From CAVYYW01 sp963772845 (GTDB lineage: Bacteria > Bacillota > Bacilli > Bacillales > Sporolactobacillaceae), in assembly GCA_963772845.1 (NCBI GenBank), contig CAVYYW010000014.1, positions 1,116,001-1,180,000 of the forward strand: a stretch of 64,000 bases of DNA, written 5' to 3'. Under the pieces are notes generated by a model, which was not told where the DNA came from, did not search any database, and was given only the letters and a program-made list of their open reading frames with translations. Below, piece by piece: positions 34,861-43,552 of the stretch (its first letter is position 1; every line of letters begins with the position of its first letter). The translations under genes and the position numbers were made by a program.

Positions 34861-34899
34861 TAGCCGGGTCTGATGCTTGATAATTCAAAGTCTAATGCG

Positions 34900-35310
34900 A
34901 ATTCTTAAAACTGAGATCCCTTTGCCACTAAAGGCCGAGCTGACGGGAAGTTTGAGACGCCTGCGGAATCAGCGTGACCAGGCGAGACCCCACAGCGCAA
35001 ATGTTAGGATGAAGTTCGGCTAAATACCGGCACGTCCTGTGCCAACGCCGAACCTACCCACATCCTGTGGTCATGCGAGGAGGCTCGCGGTCCGCCAGCG
35101 GCAAGCGAGACTTCCCAAAGGTCGGCTCGCAGGGCAAAAAGGGACTTTTTCGTGGCCTCAGCAGCACGCGTCCGAAGATCCACTGGCACAAAGTGACCAC
35201 TCCAAAGTTAGCTGAGGCCGTGCCCATGGAAAGCGAGCAGCCAAGAGCGAATTCAACAACTACGATACAACAGCAGAGGACTTTTACAATTGCCTCTCGC
35301 CGACCCCTCT
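34900..35310. repeat. Repeat-rich intergenic segment B, inverted relative to A
   Basis: GC-rich compared with neighbours. Holds GCCTGCGGAATCAGCG...GGCGAGACCCCACAG, two small palindromes GGCACGTCCTGTGCC (35029-35043) and CCACATCCTGTGG (35058-35070), GCGAGGAGGCTCGCGG, and the inverted core GAAAGCGAGCAGCCAAGAGCG. This word order resembles GC-rich repeats I remember from many Bacillaceae genomes. No gene is supported. Confidence 0.55.
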
Positions 35311-35330
35311 AACCGCTTGGCCTTTAGCGA

Positions 35331-35370
35331 CAAAGCCCACCCGATTGTCGGAAATATCGGGTGGGCTTTG
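35331..35370 (-). terminator. Hairpin/terminator after rnc
   Basis: CAAAGCCCACCCGAT and ATCGGGTGGGCTTTG form a 15-bp perfect stem with a 10-base loop, 55 bases after the rnc stop. T-run is short, so strength is uncertain. Confidence 0.75.
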
Positions 35371-35424
35371 CATTATCTTAGAGAGAGGACAGAAACAACT
35401 TCTGAAATTTTGCCTGGTTTTAAT

Positions 35425-36153
35425 CTATGCTTTTAACCGCTCCAATGCATTTTGTGCAGCGCGCTGTTCAGACTCTTTTTTAGATTTACCTTTTCCTTCG
35501 CCAACAGTCTCCTCATTCAATTTCACATGAGAAATAAATTCACGATGATGAGCTGGCCCATTTTCCGAAATAACTTCATATGTTAAATGCCCTAAACTTT
35601 TTCTTTGGACCGTTTCTTGAAGCTGGCTTTTAAAATCCATGACATGCGTGAACGTCCCATCAATAATCTTGGGATAAACGGTTTCACCAAGCCATTGGTC
35701 CACCGATTCAAGATTCTGATCGAGATACAACGCCCCTATAAAAGCCTCAAAAACATCCGCTAGCAATGCCGGCCGCTTCCTGCCGCCAGTCGCATCTTCA
35801 CCTCTGCCGAGCAAAATCATTCCGCCAAAAGAAAGCTCAAGAGCAAAATTAACTAATGAAGGCTCACACACAATGGCAGCTCTGAGTTTGGTCATGTCCC
35901 CTTCAGTCATTCCGGGAAAACGTTTATACAAAAATTGTGAAATCAACAGTTCTAAAACCGCATCACCCAAAAATTCTAGCCGCTCATTATCTTCAATCGC
36001 CTGATGTCTATGCTCATTCACATACGAAGAGTGTGTGAATGCTTGTTTAAGCAGCGAATCATTTTCAAATTTCAAGGACATGCGATCCAAAAATTGATGA
36101 ATTTTATTCATCTTGTCTTGTTCATATACTTTCATTTTTTGAGACTTTACCAT
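35425..36153 (-). CDS. rnc: Ribonuclease III
   Basis: A 242-residue RNase III. The endonuclease domain has NERLEFLGDAVLELLIS with the acidic metal ligands, KLRAAIVCEPSL and LLADVFEAFIGALYLDQ; the double-stranded RNA-binding domain starts near MDFKSQLQETVQRK and ends GKSKKESEQRAAQNALERL. It processes rRNA precursors and degrades duplex RNA. GGAGGG precedes the ATG by 7 bases. Order acpP-rnc-smc is kept, but the 1.3-kb repeat and DUF1128 insertion now separates rnc from smc. Confidence 0.97.
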   Translation of the reverse strand: MVKSQKMKVYEQDKMNKIHQFLDRMSLKFENDSLLKQAFTHSSYVNEHRHQAIEDNERLEFLGDAVLELLISQFLYKRFPGMTEGDMTKLRAAIVCEPSLVNFALELSFGGMILLGRGEDATGGRKRPALLADVFEAFIGALYLDQNLESVDQWLGETVYPKIIDGTFTHVMDFKSQLQETVQRKSLGHLTYEVISENGPAHHREFISHVKLNEETVGEGKGKSKKESEQRAAQNALERLKA

Positions 36154-36233
36154 GAATTATCCCTCCGATAGAGCAGTCAGCTTTCGAGAAATCAAATTAA
36201 TTTAATCTATCCCTTACAAGAAACAGGTGTTAG

Positions 36234-36264
36234 AAAAGTCCCGCTGTATAACGGGACTTTTTTT
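36234..36264 (-). terminator. Terminator between acpP and rnc
   Basis: AAAAGTCCCG and CGGGACTTTT stem with an 8-base loop right after acpP. The plus strand has the longer T-run, so it may be bidirectional. Confidence 0.8.
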
Positions 36265-36271
36265 ACACACC

Positions 36272-36508
36272 TTATTTATGGCTCTCTATGTAACTTAATA
36301 CATCGCCAACAGTAAGGATTTTTTCTGCATCCTCATCGGAAATTTCCAAATCGAATTCATCCTCAAGCTCCATAACTAATTCGACAACATCTAAAGAGTC
36401 TGCGTCGAGGTCTTCTTTAAAAGAAGCTTCCGGCTTTACGTTTGCTTCATCAACGTCTAAGCGTTCAGAAACGATTTTTTTTACGCGTGCTAAAATATCT
36501 TCTGCCAC
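36272..36508 (-). CDS. acpP: Acyl carrier protein
   Basis: A 78-residue acyl carrier protein. The phosphopantetheine serine is in EDLDADSLDVVELVMELEDE (DSL motif). Highly acidic, four-helix pattern, ends GDVLSYIESHK. I choose the GTG start at 36508, with GGGGAGGTG 6 bases upstream, giving MAEDILARVKK similar to B. subtilis AcpA; a GTG at 36517 would add three residues. It carries growing fatty acyl chains for FabG, FabD and PlsX encoded upstream. Confidence 0.96.
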   Translation of the reverse strand: MAEDILARVKKIVSERLDVDEANVKPEASFKEDLDADSLDVVELVMELEDEFDLEISDEDAEKILTVGDVLSYIESHK

Positions 36509-36591
36509 ATCGTTCACCTCCCCTCAAAGGGTTTCCTTTCAGTCTCTTTTATAAAAATACCAAACAAGGCCTGTGGCGTAAAGAGGTAATT

Positions 36592-37335
36592 TTACTGCAT
36601 CACCATGCCGCCGTCCACGCTTAGCACTTGTCCGGTCATATAACGGCTCTCTTCACCTGCAAGAAAACGGACGACCATTGCAACATCTTCAGGGGTGCCC
36701 ATCTTTCCAAGAGGGATCTGACGGAGCATTTCCTGCTGAACATCTTCTGGCAGCGTATCCGTCATATCTGTTTCAATGAAACCTGGCGCAACCGCATTAA
36801 CGGTAATGTTTCGCGCTGCAAGCTCTCTTGCTGAAGATTTCGTTAACCCAATGACACCTGCTTTGGAAGCCACATAATTAGCTTGCCCTGCGTTGCCGAT
36901 GATGCCGACCACACTTGCCATATTAATGATACGGCCGCTTCTCTGCTTCATCATTTGTCTTGTGACAGCCTTCGTTGTATTGAAGACGCCTTTTAAGTTC
37001 GTATTAATAACTTTGTCCCAATCGTCTTCTTTCATTCTCATCAATAATGTATCTTTTGTAACGCCCGCATTATTCACGAGAATATCCAGCCTGCCGAACG
37101 TCTCAATGACTTCCTTTATCATAGCAGAGACTTGTTCAGAAGATGCGACATCGCACTGAAAACTTACTGCGTTTCCTCCGTTTTCATTTATCAAACGGAC
37201 AACTTCTTCAGCTTTTTGTTCACTTCCCGCATAGTTAACAGCAATGTCAGCTCCTGCTTCAGCAAGCTTTAAGGCAACAGCTCTGCCAATTCCTCTTGAC
37301 GCACCCGTTACAAGGGCCACTTTTCCATTTAGCAT
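36592..37335 (-). CDS. fabG: 3-oxoacyl-[acyl-carrier-protein] reductase FabG
   Basis: A 247-residue short-chain dehydrogenase. NADPH motif ALVTGASRGIGRAVALKLA; NNAG segment LDILVNNAGVTKD; catalytic Ser in NMASVVGIIGNAGQ and YVASKAGVIGLTK (Tyr-x-x-x-Lys). It reduces beta-ketoacyl-ACP in fatty-acid elongation. It overlaps fabD by 7 bases and is part of the FapR-regulated operon. Confidence 0.97.
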   Translation of the reverse strand: MLNGKVALVTGASRGIGRAVALKLAEAGADIAVNYAGSEQKAEEVVRLINENGGNAVSFQCDVASSEQVSAMIKEVIETFGRLDILVNNAGVTKDTLLMRMKEDDWDKVINTNLKGVFNTTKAVTRQMMKQRSGRIINMASVVGIIGNAGQANYVASKAGVIGLTKSSARELAARNITVNAVAPGFIETDMTDTLPEDVQQEMLRQIPLGKMGTPEDVAMVVRFLAGEESRYMTGQVLSVDGGMVMQ

Positions 37336-38279
37336 CCGTTTCTCTCCTTTAAAACAGCAACTGTGGAAGCTAGAGAATCCACGCTGTTAACTTGAAAAAT
37401 ATTCGCTCTGCGATTAACCTTTTTGACCAATCCGGATAAAACATTGCCTGGACCGATTTCAATATAAGTGTCCACACCTAATTCTTCCATTTTTTCAATG
37501 GATTCAACCCAGCGGACTGGAGAATATAATTGCTCGATCAGCCGGTCTGATATTTGCTTGCTTTCATTGACAGGTTCGGCTGTAACATTTGTAATGACAG
37601 GTGTTTCGGCATCATTAATGGTTATTCCGTCTAATACGCTTTTAAGCTTGTCGGCTGCCGGCTCCATAAGAATGGAATGGAAAGGTCCGCTGACATTCAG
37701 AGGCACGACACGCTTTGCCCCTTGCTCTTTTGCTAAATTCCCAGCTGCCTCTACGCCTTCTTTTGTACCTGAGATGACAATTTGGTTTGAGCTGTTAAGA
37801 TTCGCAAGCTGCACAACGTTTCCTTCGTTTGTTACCGAGTCGCAAATTGCCTGAAGGGCATCCGCCTTCATTCCAAGAACAGCTGCCATGGTCCCAACTC
37901 CTGCCGGGACTGCCTCTTCCATGAACAGCCCACGCTGACGTACAGCATACACAGCATCCTTATAACTTAGAGCTTTAGAAGCCACTAGAGCACTGTATTC
38001 TCCAAGGCTGTGTCCAGCCGTATAATCAGGTTTAACTCCTTCTTGTTCAAGCATTAATAGAAGGGCTGCACTCATAGTTAAAATAGCAGGCTGAGTGTTT
38101 TCAGTCCGTTTCAGTTCTTCTTCCGGTCCTTTAAGCATAATAGCTGATAAATCGATTCCCAGCGTTTGATCCGCCAGTTCATAGATTTCACGCGCTTCTT
38201 CCCTGGAGGCAATAATATCTTCTCCCATTCCGACGTACTGGGAGCCTTGTCCCGGGAATAAAAAAGCTGTTTTCCCCAT
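37329..38279 (-). CDS. fabD: Malonyl-CoA:ACP transacylase FabD
   Basis: A 316-residue FabD. Begins MGKTAFLFPGQGSQYVGMG; the catalytic serine is in YTAGHSLGEYSALVA; the second-site region has VPLNVSGPFHSILM with the active His. It loads malonyl groups onto ACP. The ATG at 38279 lies one base after the plsX stop and gives the normal N-terminus; an upstream in-frame start inside plsX is spurious. Confidence 0.96.
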   Translation of the reverse strand: MGKTAFLFPGQGSQYVGMGEDIIASREEAREIYELADQTLGIDLSAIMLKGPEEELKRTENTQPAILTMSAALLLMLEQEGVKPDYTAGHSLGEYSALVASKALSYKDAVYAVRQRGLFMEEAVPAGVGTMAAVLGMKADALQAICDSVTNEGNVVQLANLNSSNQIVISGTKEGVEAAGNLAKEQGAKRVVPLNVSGPFHSILMEPAADKLKSVLDGITINDAETPVITNVTAEPVNESKQISDRLIEQLYSPVRWVESIEKMEELGVDTYIEIGPGNVLSGLVKKVNRRANIFQVNSVDSLASTVAVLKERNGC

Positions 38280-38280
38280 G

Positions 38281-39291
38281 TTATTCAGTCCCTTCCCATT
38301 CTTTTCGTTTCGCATGTATGGTGTCTTCAATCGTCCGCACCACATCATTTTCAACAATCAGCTGAGCCTGTTCAATGGTTGTTTTAATACCATGTGCTGT
38401 CGAAGATCCATGTGCCTTAATAATTGGAGCTGCAAGTCCGAAAAGACAAGCTCCTCCGTATGCTGCATAATCCATTTTTCCTTTGATTTTCTTCAGTTTT
38501 GGATATAAAAGGCCAGCTAAGACTTTTGAAAAAAATGAACTTGTTAATTCTTCTTTAATGATCTGAAAAAATGATGAAGCAGAACCTTCAATGGATTTTA
38601 AAACAAGATTTCCTGAAAATCCGTCGGCCACCACGACATCTGCAGCCCCTTGAAGTAAATCCCTCGATTCCACATTGCCTATAAAATGAATAGGTGCATT
38701 TTCAAGAAGCTGATAGGCGAGTTTGCTTAACTCGTTACCTTTACCAGGCTCTGATCCAATATTTAGAAGCCCTACCCTTGGCTTCGATTTATGCATGACT
38801 TTTTCTGCATAAATCGACCCCATAATTGCGTATTGCAACAGATGTTCCGGCTTCGCATCCACATTCGAACCAACGTCTAGGAAAAGACACCCTTCGTTTT
38901 CTTTAACCGTCGGTATGGTCGGGGCTAAAGCTGGCCGATCAATTCCTTTAATCCGCCCGACGCCAAACAAGCCTGCAGTCATGAGCGCGCCTGTGTTCCC
39001 AGCTGAAATAGCAGCATCCGCTCTGCCTTCTTTTACCTCATTAATGGCCAGCACCATAGAAGCGTCTTTCTTTTTGCGAACGGCTTTCACTGGAGAGTCT
39101 GTGCCCTCGATTTTTTCAGTCGTATGAAGAATGTGAAAAAGATCCTGGCCATCGAGATAGGGTTCGATTTTGGACCGGTCCCCTACCAGCGTAATATGTA
39201 AATCTGGGAGCGCTCTTGCTGCCTCAATTGCCCCTTTGACAATTTCTTTAGGCGCATGGTCTCCCCCCATGGCATCCAATGCTAATTTCAT
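38281..39291 (-). CDS. plsX: Acyl-ACP:phosphate acyltransferase PlsX
   Basis: A 336-residue PlsX. Motifs: KLALDAMGGDHAPKEIVKGA at the N-terminus, AISAGNTGALMTAGLF, FLDVGSNVDAKPEHLLQYA, and VVADGFSGNLVLKSIEG. It makes acyl-phosphate for PlsY in phosphatidic acid synthesis. The start overlaps fapR by 4 bases. Standard FapR-plsX-fabD-fabG order. Confidence 0.97.
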   Translation of the reverse strand: MKLALDAMGGDHAPKEIVKGAIEAARALPDLHITLVGDRSKIEPYLDGQDLFHILHTTEKIEGTDSPVKAVRKKKDASMVLAINEVKEGRADAAISAGNTGALMTAGLFGVGRIKGIDRPALAPTIPTVKENEGCLFLDVGSNVDAKPEHLLQYAIMGSIYAEKVMHKSKPRVGLLNIGSEPGKGNELSKLAYQLLENAPIHFIGNVESRDLLQGAADVVVADGFSGNLVLKSIEGSASSFFQIIKEELTSSFFSKVLAGLLYPKLKKIKGKMDYAAYGGACLFGLAAPIIKAHGSSTAHGIKTTIEQAQLIVENDVVRTIEDTIHAKRKEWEGTE

Positions 39292-39860
39292 GATGTAAGC
39301 CCCCCTTCAAATTGGGAGCGGTACATAGTAAAACGTCCCCGAAAGACTCTTTCCTGGTCCACAAAACTATTTACTTCTACCAAAGTCCGATCGTGTTCCA
39401 TTTGAAGTACTTTTGCTTTCGCCACTACCCGTTCTCCCGTTCTCACCTGTCTGGCAAAAGTGATTTTTGCTTTTGCCGTCAGCGCTAAATCATCATTAAT
39501 CACAGCCACCGCAAGAGAATTTGCCTGAGCAAACAAATGATGCCCCCGTGCAATGCCTGTTCTTGCAAAAACGTGGTCCAAATCTATATCCAGTACTGAT
39601 ATTGCTCTTTCATCCAGGTGAAGGTCCACAATATCGCCTATGACCTCTTCTTTCTGAAGAGCCTTGACATCATCAAGCTGCCGCTGTGCAACATGCTTAA
39701 TACGTTCTCTCAGTTCAGGTATCGAAAGTTCCATACGGTCGAGCCGGATCGTTTGAATGCTCACTCCAAACTGCTCAGCTAACACTTCATCCGTAATAAA
39801 TGGACTTTCTTCAATTGTTGTTTTTAATTGAAGCTGCCGATCTTTCTTTTTATTCTTCAT
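39288..39860 (-). CDS. fapR: Fatty-acid biosynthesis repressor FapR
   Basis: A 190-residue FapR. N-terminal winged helix with FITDEVLAEQFGVSIQTIRLDR, a linker helix, and a C-terminal hot-dog thioesterase-like fold that binds malonyl-CoA (GARGHHLFAQANSLA region; here IARGHHLFAQANSLAVAVIN). When malonyl-CoA is abundant it leaves DNA, inducing fatty-acid and phospholipid genes. An operator-like box overlaps its own promoter, consistent with autoregulation of fapR-plsX-fabD-fabG. Confidence 0.97.
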   Translation of the reverse strand: MKNKKKDRQLQLKTTIEESPFITDEVLAEQFGVSIQTIRLDRMELSIPELRERIKHVAQRQLDDVKALQKEEVIGDIVDLHLDERAISVLDIDLDHVFARTGIARGHHLFAQANSLAVAVINDDLALTAKAKITFARQVRTGERVVAKAKVLQMEHDRTLVEVNSFVDQERVFRGRFTMYRSQFEGGLTS

Positions 39861-39875
39861 TTTGACACCGCCATT

Positions 39876-39925
39876 TTATGACTAGGTACTAATACTAGTA
39901 TATGAAAAAGCAGCCTGTTAATCAA
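39876..39925 (-). promoter_or_regulatory. fapR promoter with FapR operator
   Basis: Minus-strand TTGATT (39920-39925), 17-base spacer, TATACT (39897-39902), followed at once by ATTAGTACCTAGTCATAA (39876-39893), which closely matches the B. subtilis FapR box (TTAGTACCTAGTCTTAA type). The box covers the transcription start, so FapR would block the whole operon. Confidence 0.85.
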
Positions 39926-39928
39926 CTG

Positions 39929-41968
39929 TTAATCTAACCGCTCAGTGGAAAGAACCCCTATTCTCTCAAGGTAATGAACCAATGGTCTGAAGTCAGGATC
40001 CTGCCAAAGTGTTTGATTATTGATCATCTGTTCAGCATCATCTCTTGCAACTGCTAATATCCGGTAATCATGAACAAGATCAGCAATTTTAAATTCAGGC
40101 AGTCCACTCTGTTTTTTTCCAAAAAAATCTCCTGGACCTCTAAGCTTCAGGTCAAATTCGGACAGTTCAAAGCCATCATTCGTTTCGCTCATAATCCTCA
40201 TGCGTTCCTGACTTTCTTCTGATTTGGCATCCGCCAAGAGAATACAATAGGACTGAGCACTCCCCCGGCCGACACGCCCTCTAAGCTGATGAAGCTGAGC
40301 CAGCCCGAACCGTTCTGCGTCATAAATAATCATGACAGATGCATTCGGAACATCGACACCAACCTCAACAACCGTCGTTGAAACTAAGATATTAATTTGG
40401 TTTTCTTTAAAAGCCATCATCACAGCATCTTTTTCTTCACTGGTCAGCCTTCCATGCATAAGACCGACTCCGCTTGTTTTAAAATAATGCTGCAGCTGGC
40501 TATGAACATCAATGGCATTTTGAACATCTAGCTGTTCCGACTCTTCGATCAATGGGCATATCACATAAGCTTGTCTTCCCTCAGCCAGTTCCTTTCCAAT
40601 AAATTGAAGGACATCCGGAAGCTGATCATGCTTTTTCCAATACGTTTTAATAGGTTTTCGTCCGGCAGGCATTTCATCGATCGTCGACACATCCATATCT
40701 CCAAAAGCACTGAGGGCAAGTGTTCGAGGAATCGGTGTCGCTGTCATATGTAACACTTCTGGGTCCGTCCCTTTAAGACGGAGCGTTCTTCTCTGCTCAA
40801 CACCAAAGCGATGCTGTTCGTCCATTATAACTAATCCAAGCTGATGAAAGACGACCTGCTCCTGAATCAACGCATGGGTTCCAACAATCACGTCAATTGA
40901 ACCCGCTTCTAGATGCTCCAGCAGAAGCCTGCGTTTTTTTCCCTTCACACTGCTTGTTAGAAGGGCAACAGAAACACCCTGCCGGTCAAGCAGCTCTGCA
41001 AGATTTTTTGCATGCTGCTCTGCCAATATTTCAGTTGGCACCATAAGCGCTCCCTGAAATCCAGCCTTCGCAACTGTATAAAGTGCGATTGCCGCAATAA
41101 CCGTTTTACCGGATCCCACATCCCCCTGAAGCAGCCTGTTCATGGCTCCTGGCCGTTTCATGTCTTCAAAAATTTCTTGAGCAACACGCTGCTGAGCATT
41201 TGTTAGTTTAAAGGGGAGTGTCTCTGTAAAAGCCTCAGCGCTCGCTTTGGAAATGGGCAGAGTTAGCCCCTGATGTTTCTGGCGCTGTATATGCTTTATC
41301 ATTTGCAGTTTCAGCTGATAAAGCAGCAATTCTTCATAAGCAAGACGCCTTCTAGCCTGCTTGACCTGATTTAATTCCAGAGGGAAATGAATCGCTTTGA
41401 GGGCATCCGTTTTACTGACTAATTTGTATTTTTGCTGAAAATACACAGGAAGCTGGTCGGTAATTTGCGAAGCATACGTGTTAAACGCCAATGTTATAAA
41501 TTTCCGCATCTGCTTAACCGAAACTTTGCCTCCAACAGAGTATATAGGCTCGATATTCCGCTGTTTACCAGGATCGCCTTGCCTGAGATCCGAAACCGTC
41601 AGCAAGGCACGATGCTGATCCCATTTTCCGCTTAAGGTCACCGTATCGCCGGGCTGCAATTTCTGCTTTAGATAAGCCCGATTGAAAAAAACCGCTGTAA
41701 TCAGATATCGATCTGTATATACCCTGACTGACAGGCGGGATTTTTTCCTATTAAAATAACGGAGAGAAGGCTCACTATGAACCTTCCCTTCAATGGTAAT
41801 AAATTCATTATGTTGGACCGTCGACAATTCTTTTTTTTCAAATTGTTCGTAACGGTAAGGAAAATGATTCAGGAGATCTTCAACTGTAAAAATACCTAAT
41901 CGGTGAAGCTCCTGAGCCGTTTCATCGCCAATACCTTTAATAGACGTAACAGGAACCGTTTCAATCAT
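39929..41968 (-). CDS. recG: ATP-dependent DNA helicase RecG
   Basis: A 679-residue RecG. N-terminal wedge/OB domain with ITIEGKVHSEPSLRYFNRKK; helicase motif I LLQGDVGSGKTVIAAIALY, motif II IMDEQHRFGVEQR, motif III HMTATPIPRTLAL, motif VI QLRGRVGRGSAQSYCIL; the TRG-like segment follows. It remodels stalled replication forks. It overlaps the sdaAA end by 4 bases and stops just before the fapR promoter. Confidence 0.98.
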   Translation of the reverse strand: MIETVPVTSIKGIGDETAQELHRLGIFTVEDLLNHFPYRYEQFEKKELSTVQHNEFITIEGKVHSEPSLRYFNRKKSRLSVRVYTDRYLITAVFFNRAYLKQKLQPGDTVTLSGKWDQHRALLTVSDLRQGDPGKQRNIEPIYSVGGKVSVKQMRKFITLAFNTYASQITDQLPVYFQQKYKLVSKTDALKAIHFPLELNQVKQARRRLAYEELLLYQLKLQMIKHIQRQKHQGLTLPISKASAEAFTETLPFKLTNAQQRVAQEIFEDMKRPGAMNRLLQGDVGSGKTVIAAIALYTVAKAGFQGALMVPTEILAEQHAKNLAELLDRQGVSVALLTSSVKGKKRRLLLEHLEAGSIDVIVGTHALIQEQVVFHQLGLVIMDEQHRFGVEQRRTLRLKGTDPEVLHMTATPIPRTLALSAFGDMDVSTIDEMPAGRKPIKTYWKKHDQLPDVLQFIGKELAEGRQAYVICPLIEESEQLDVQNAIDVHSQLQHYFKTSGVGLMHGRLTSEEKDAVMMAFKENQINILVSTTVVEVGVDVPNASVMIIYDAERFGLAQLHQLRGRVGRGSAQSYCILLADAKSEESQERMRIMSETNDGFELSEFDLKLRGPGDFFGKKQSGLPEFKIADLVHDYRILAVARDDAEQMINNQTLWQDPDFRPLVHYLERIGVLSTERLD

Positions 41969-42856
41969 CTTCCTGAGGTAACGGCTCCGCCAAAGATCTT
42001 CGCCTCAAGCAATCGTGCTGTCGGCGTATCCGCTAAGCCGCCCTCCGCTGTTTCTTTAAAAGCCGTCGGCATTTTTTCACCGACACGGTACATGGTATCA
42101 ATGACTTCGTCACACGGAATCCTGCTCACAATGCCAGCAAGCGCCATATCTGCTGCGACAATGGCTGTTGAAGCCCCGATCGCATTCCGCTTGACACAAG
42201 GCACCTCAACAAGGCCAGCTACAGGATCACAAATTAGAGCCGATCATATTTTTTAAGGCGATAGCCATCGCCTCTGCAGACTGGTCTGGCGTCCCGCCTG
42301 CAAGTTCAACAATTGCTGCTGCTGCCATACCGGTTGCTGAGCCAACTTCAGCCTGACAGCCGCCTGCTGCTCCAGAGATTGATGCGTTATTAGCAACGAC
42401 ATAACCGAAAGCTCCAGAGGTAAATAAATATCTTACCATCGCTTCCTTTGTCGGTTTAATTTTATTTTTAAGTCCAAACAGTGTGCCTGGCACTACGCCC
42501 GCTGATCCAGCGGTTGGTGTCGCACATATTGTTCCCATGGCAGCGTTAACTTCATTTGTAGCCACGGCTTTGCTGACCGCATCAAGAAGTGTGTCACCAG
42601 CTAGACTTTTACCGCTCTCTATATATCTTTGAAGAAGAACTGCATCGCCGCCAGTTAGACCTGAGTGGGATTTAACATCTTCCTTGATTCCCCGTTCAAC
42701 TGCGGCTTCCATTACTTCTAAATTCCGTTCCATTTGTTGAAAAATTGCTTCACGGGATTTTCCCGTTTCCTCAATTTCTTTTTTTATCATAACTTCTGAA
42801 ATAGGCAGTTTAAGTTCATTTGCTATTTCCAGTAATTCTTTTACGTTGCGAAACAT
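41965..42856 (-). pseudogene. sdaAA: L-serine dehydratase alpha subunit SdaAA, frameshifted
   Basis: Two frames make one SdaAA of about 297 residues (B. subtilis 300). The upstream part (42227-42856) has GDAVLLQRYIESGKSL, NAAMGTICATPTAGSAGVVPG and SGAAGGCQAEVGSATGMAAA, and stops after IALKNMIGSNL. The downstream part continues DPVAGLVEVPCVKRNAIGAS to the end. One extra base in 42227-42246 (GGCTCTAATT where GGCCTAATT or GGCTTAATT would restore G-L-I-C-D-P) splits the gene exactly before the Cys pair that ligands the iron-sulfur cluster. If real, the truncated product is inactive. sdaAB is intact, so a base-calling error is quite possible. Confidence 0.9.
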
Positions 42857-42879
42857 AGTTCATGCCTCCTTCCAGATTA

Positions 42880-43539
42880 TTATACCAAGGTTGCGACATT
42901 TATCATATTAGGAAGGGCTGATATTTCCCTGGCAATAGCGGGATCAACCTCCTGATCGGTCTCAATCACCATTAACGCCACATCTCCGCGCAGTTTCCTG
43001 GAGACTTCCATGAAAGAAATGTTAATTTCATGCTGCGCTAACAACCCAGCCACTGCTGCAACAGCGCCAAACCGGTCATGGTGAACACAGAAGAGTGCAG
43101 GATTGCTTCCTGAAAGAGAAATAGCAAACCCGTTGACCTCGGTAATTTCGATTTTTCCTCCACCTACCGAAACACCTACCACTTCGAGGCGCTTGCCTTC
43201 GTCAGTGAGCACCAGGCGGGCAGTGTTCGGGTGTTCCGCAGGTTCTTCACTTTCAATAAAATGAACGTCTATGCCTTTTTGGATAGCAAGTTCCTTTGAG
43301 TGAACCATACGTTCATCAAACGTATCGAAATCCAGCAGCCCACCGATTAAAGCGACATCTGTTCCATGCCCTTTATACGTTTTAGCAAAAGAACCATATA
43401 GAAAAATTTCTGCTTTTCTTGGTTCTTTCCCGAATAAGTGCCTTGCAACCCTGCCAATCCGGGCAGCCCCGGCAGTATGAGAGCTGGAAGGTCCAATCAT
43501 AACCGGACCAATAATATCGAAAACACTTCGGAACTTCAT
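42880..43539 (-). CDS. sdaAB: L-serine dehydratase beta subunit SdaAB
   Basis: A 219-residue SdaAB. N-terminal part has SVFDIIGPVMIGPSSSHTAG and YGSFAKTYKGHGTDVALIGG; the C-terminal ACT domain has FCVHHDRFGAVAAVAGLLAQ and ISFMEVSRKLRGDVALMVIE. With SdaAA it deaminates L-serine to pyruvate through a 4Fe-4S cluster. Start at ATG 43539 with GAGGTG upstream; a GTG at 43548 is in the ribosome-binding site. Confidence 0.95.
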   Translation of the reverse strand: MKFRSVFDIIGPVMIGPSSSHTAGAARIGRVARHLFGKEPRKAEIFLYGSFAKTYKGHGTDVALIGGLLDFDTFDERMVHSKELAIQKGIDVHFIESEEPAEHPNTARLVLTDEGKRLEVVGVSVGGGKIEITEVNGFAISLSGSNPALFCVHHDRFGAVAAVAGLLAQHEINISFMEVSRKLRGDVALMVIETDQEVDPAIAREISALPNMINVATLV

Positions 43540-43552
43540 CTTATTCACCTCA

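Noticed and set aside
35004..35312. Open frames on both strands (61 and 81 codons) in segment B
   Set aside because: GC-rich palindromic repeat with no recognisable protein features or ribosome-binding site.
42227..42249. Programmed +1 frameshift in sdaAA at TTG TGA T, similar to prfB
   Set aside because: A +1 shift at the stop would join the frames, but the product would read GSNL-DPVAG and still lack the conserved Cys. P-site slippage UUG to UGU is unfavourable. An indel explains it better.
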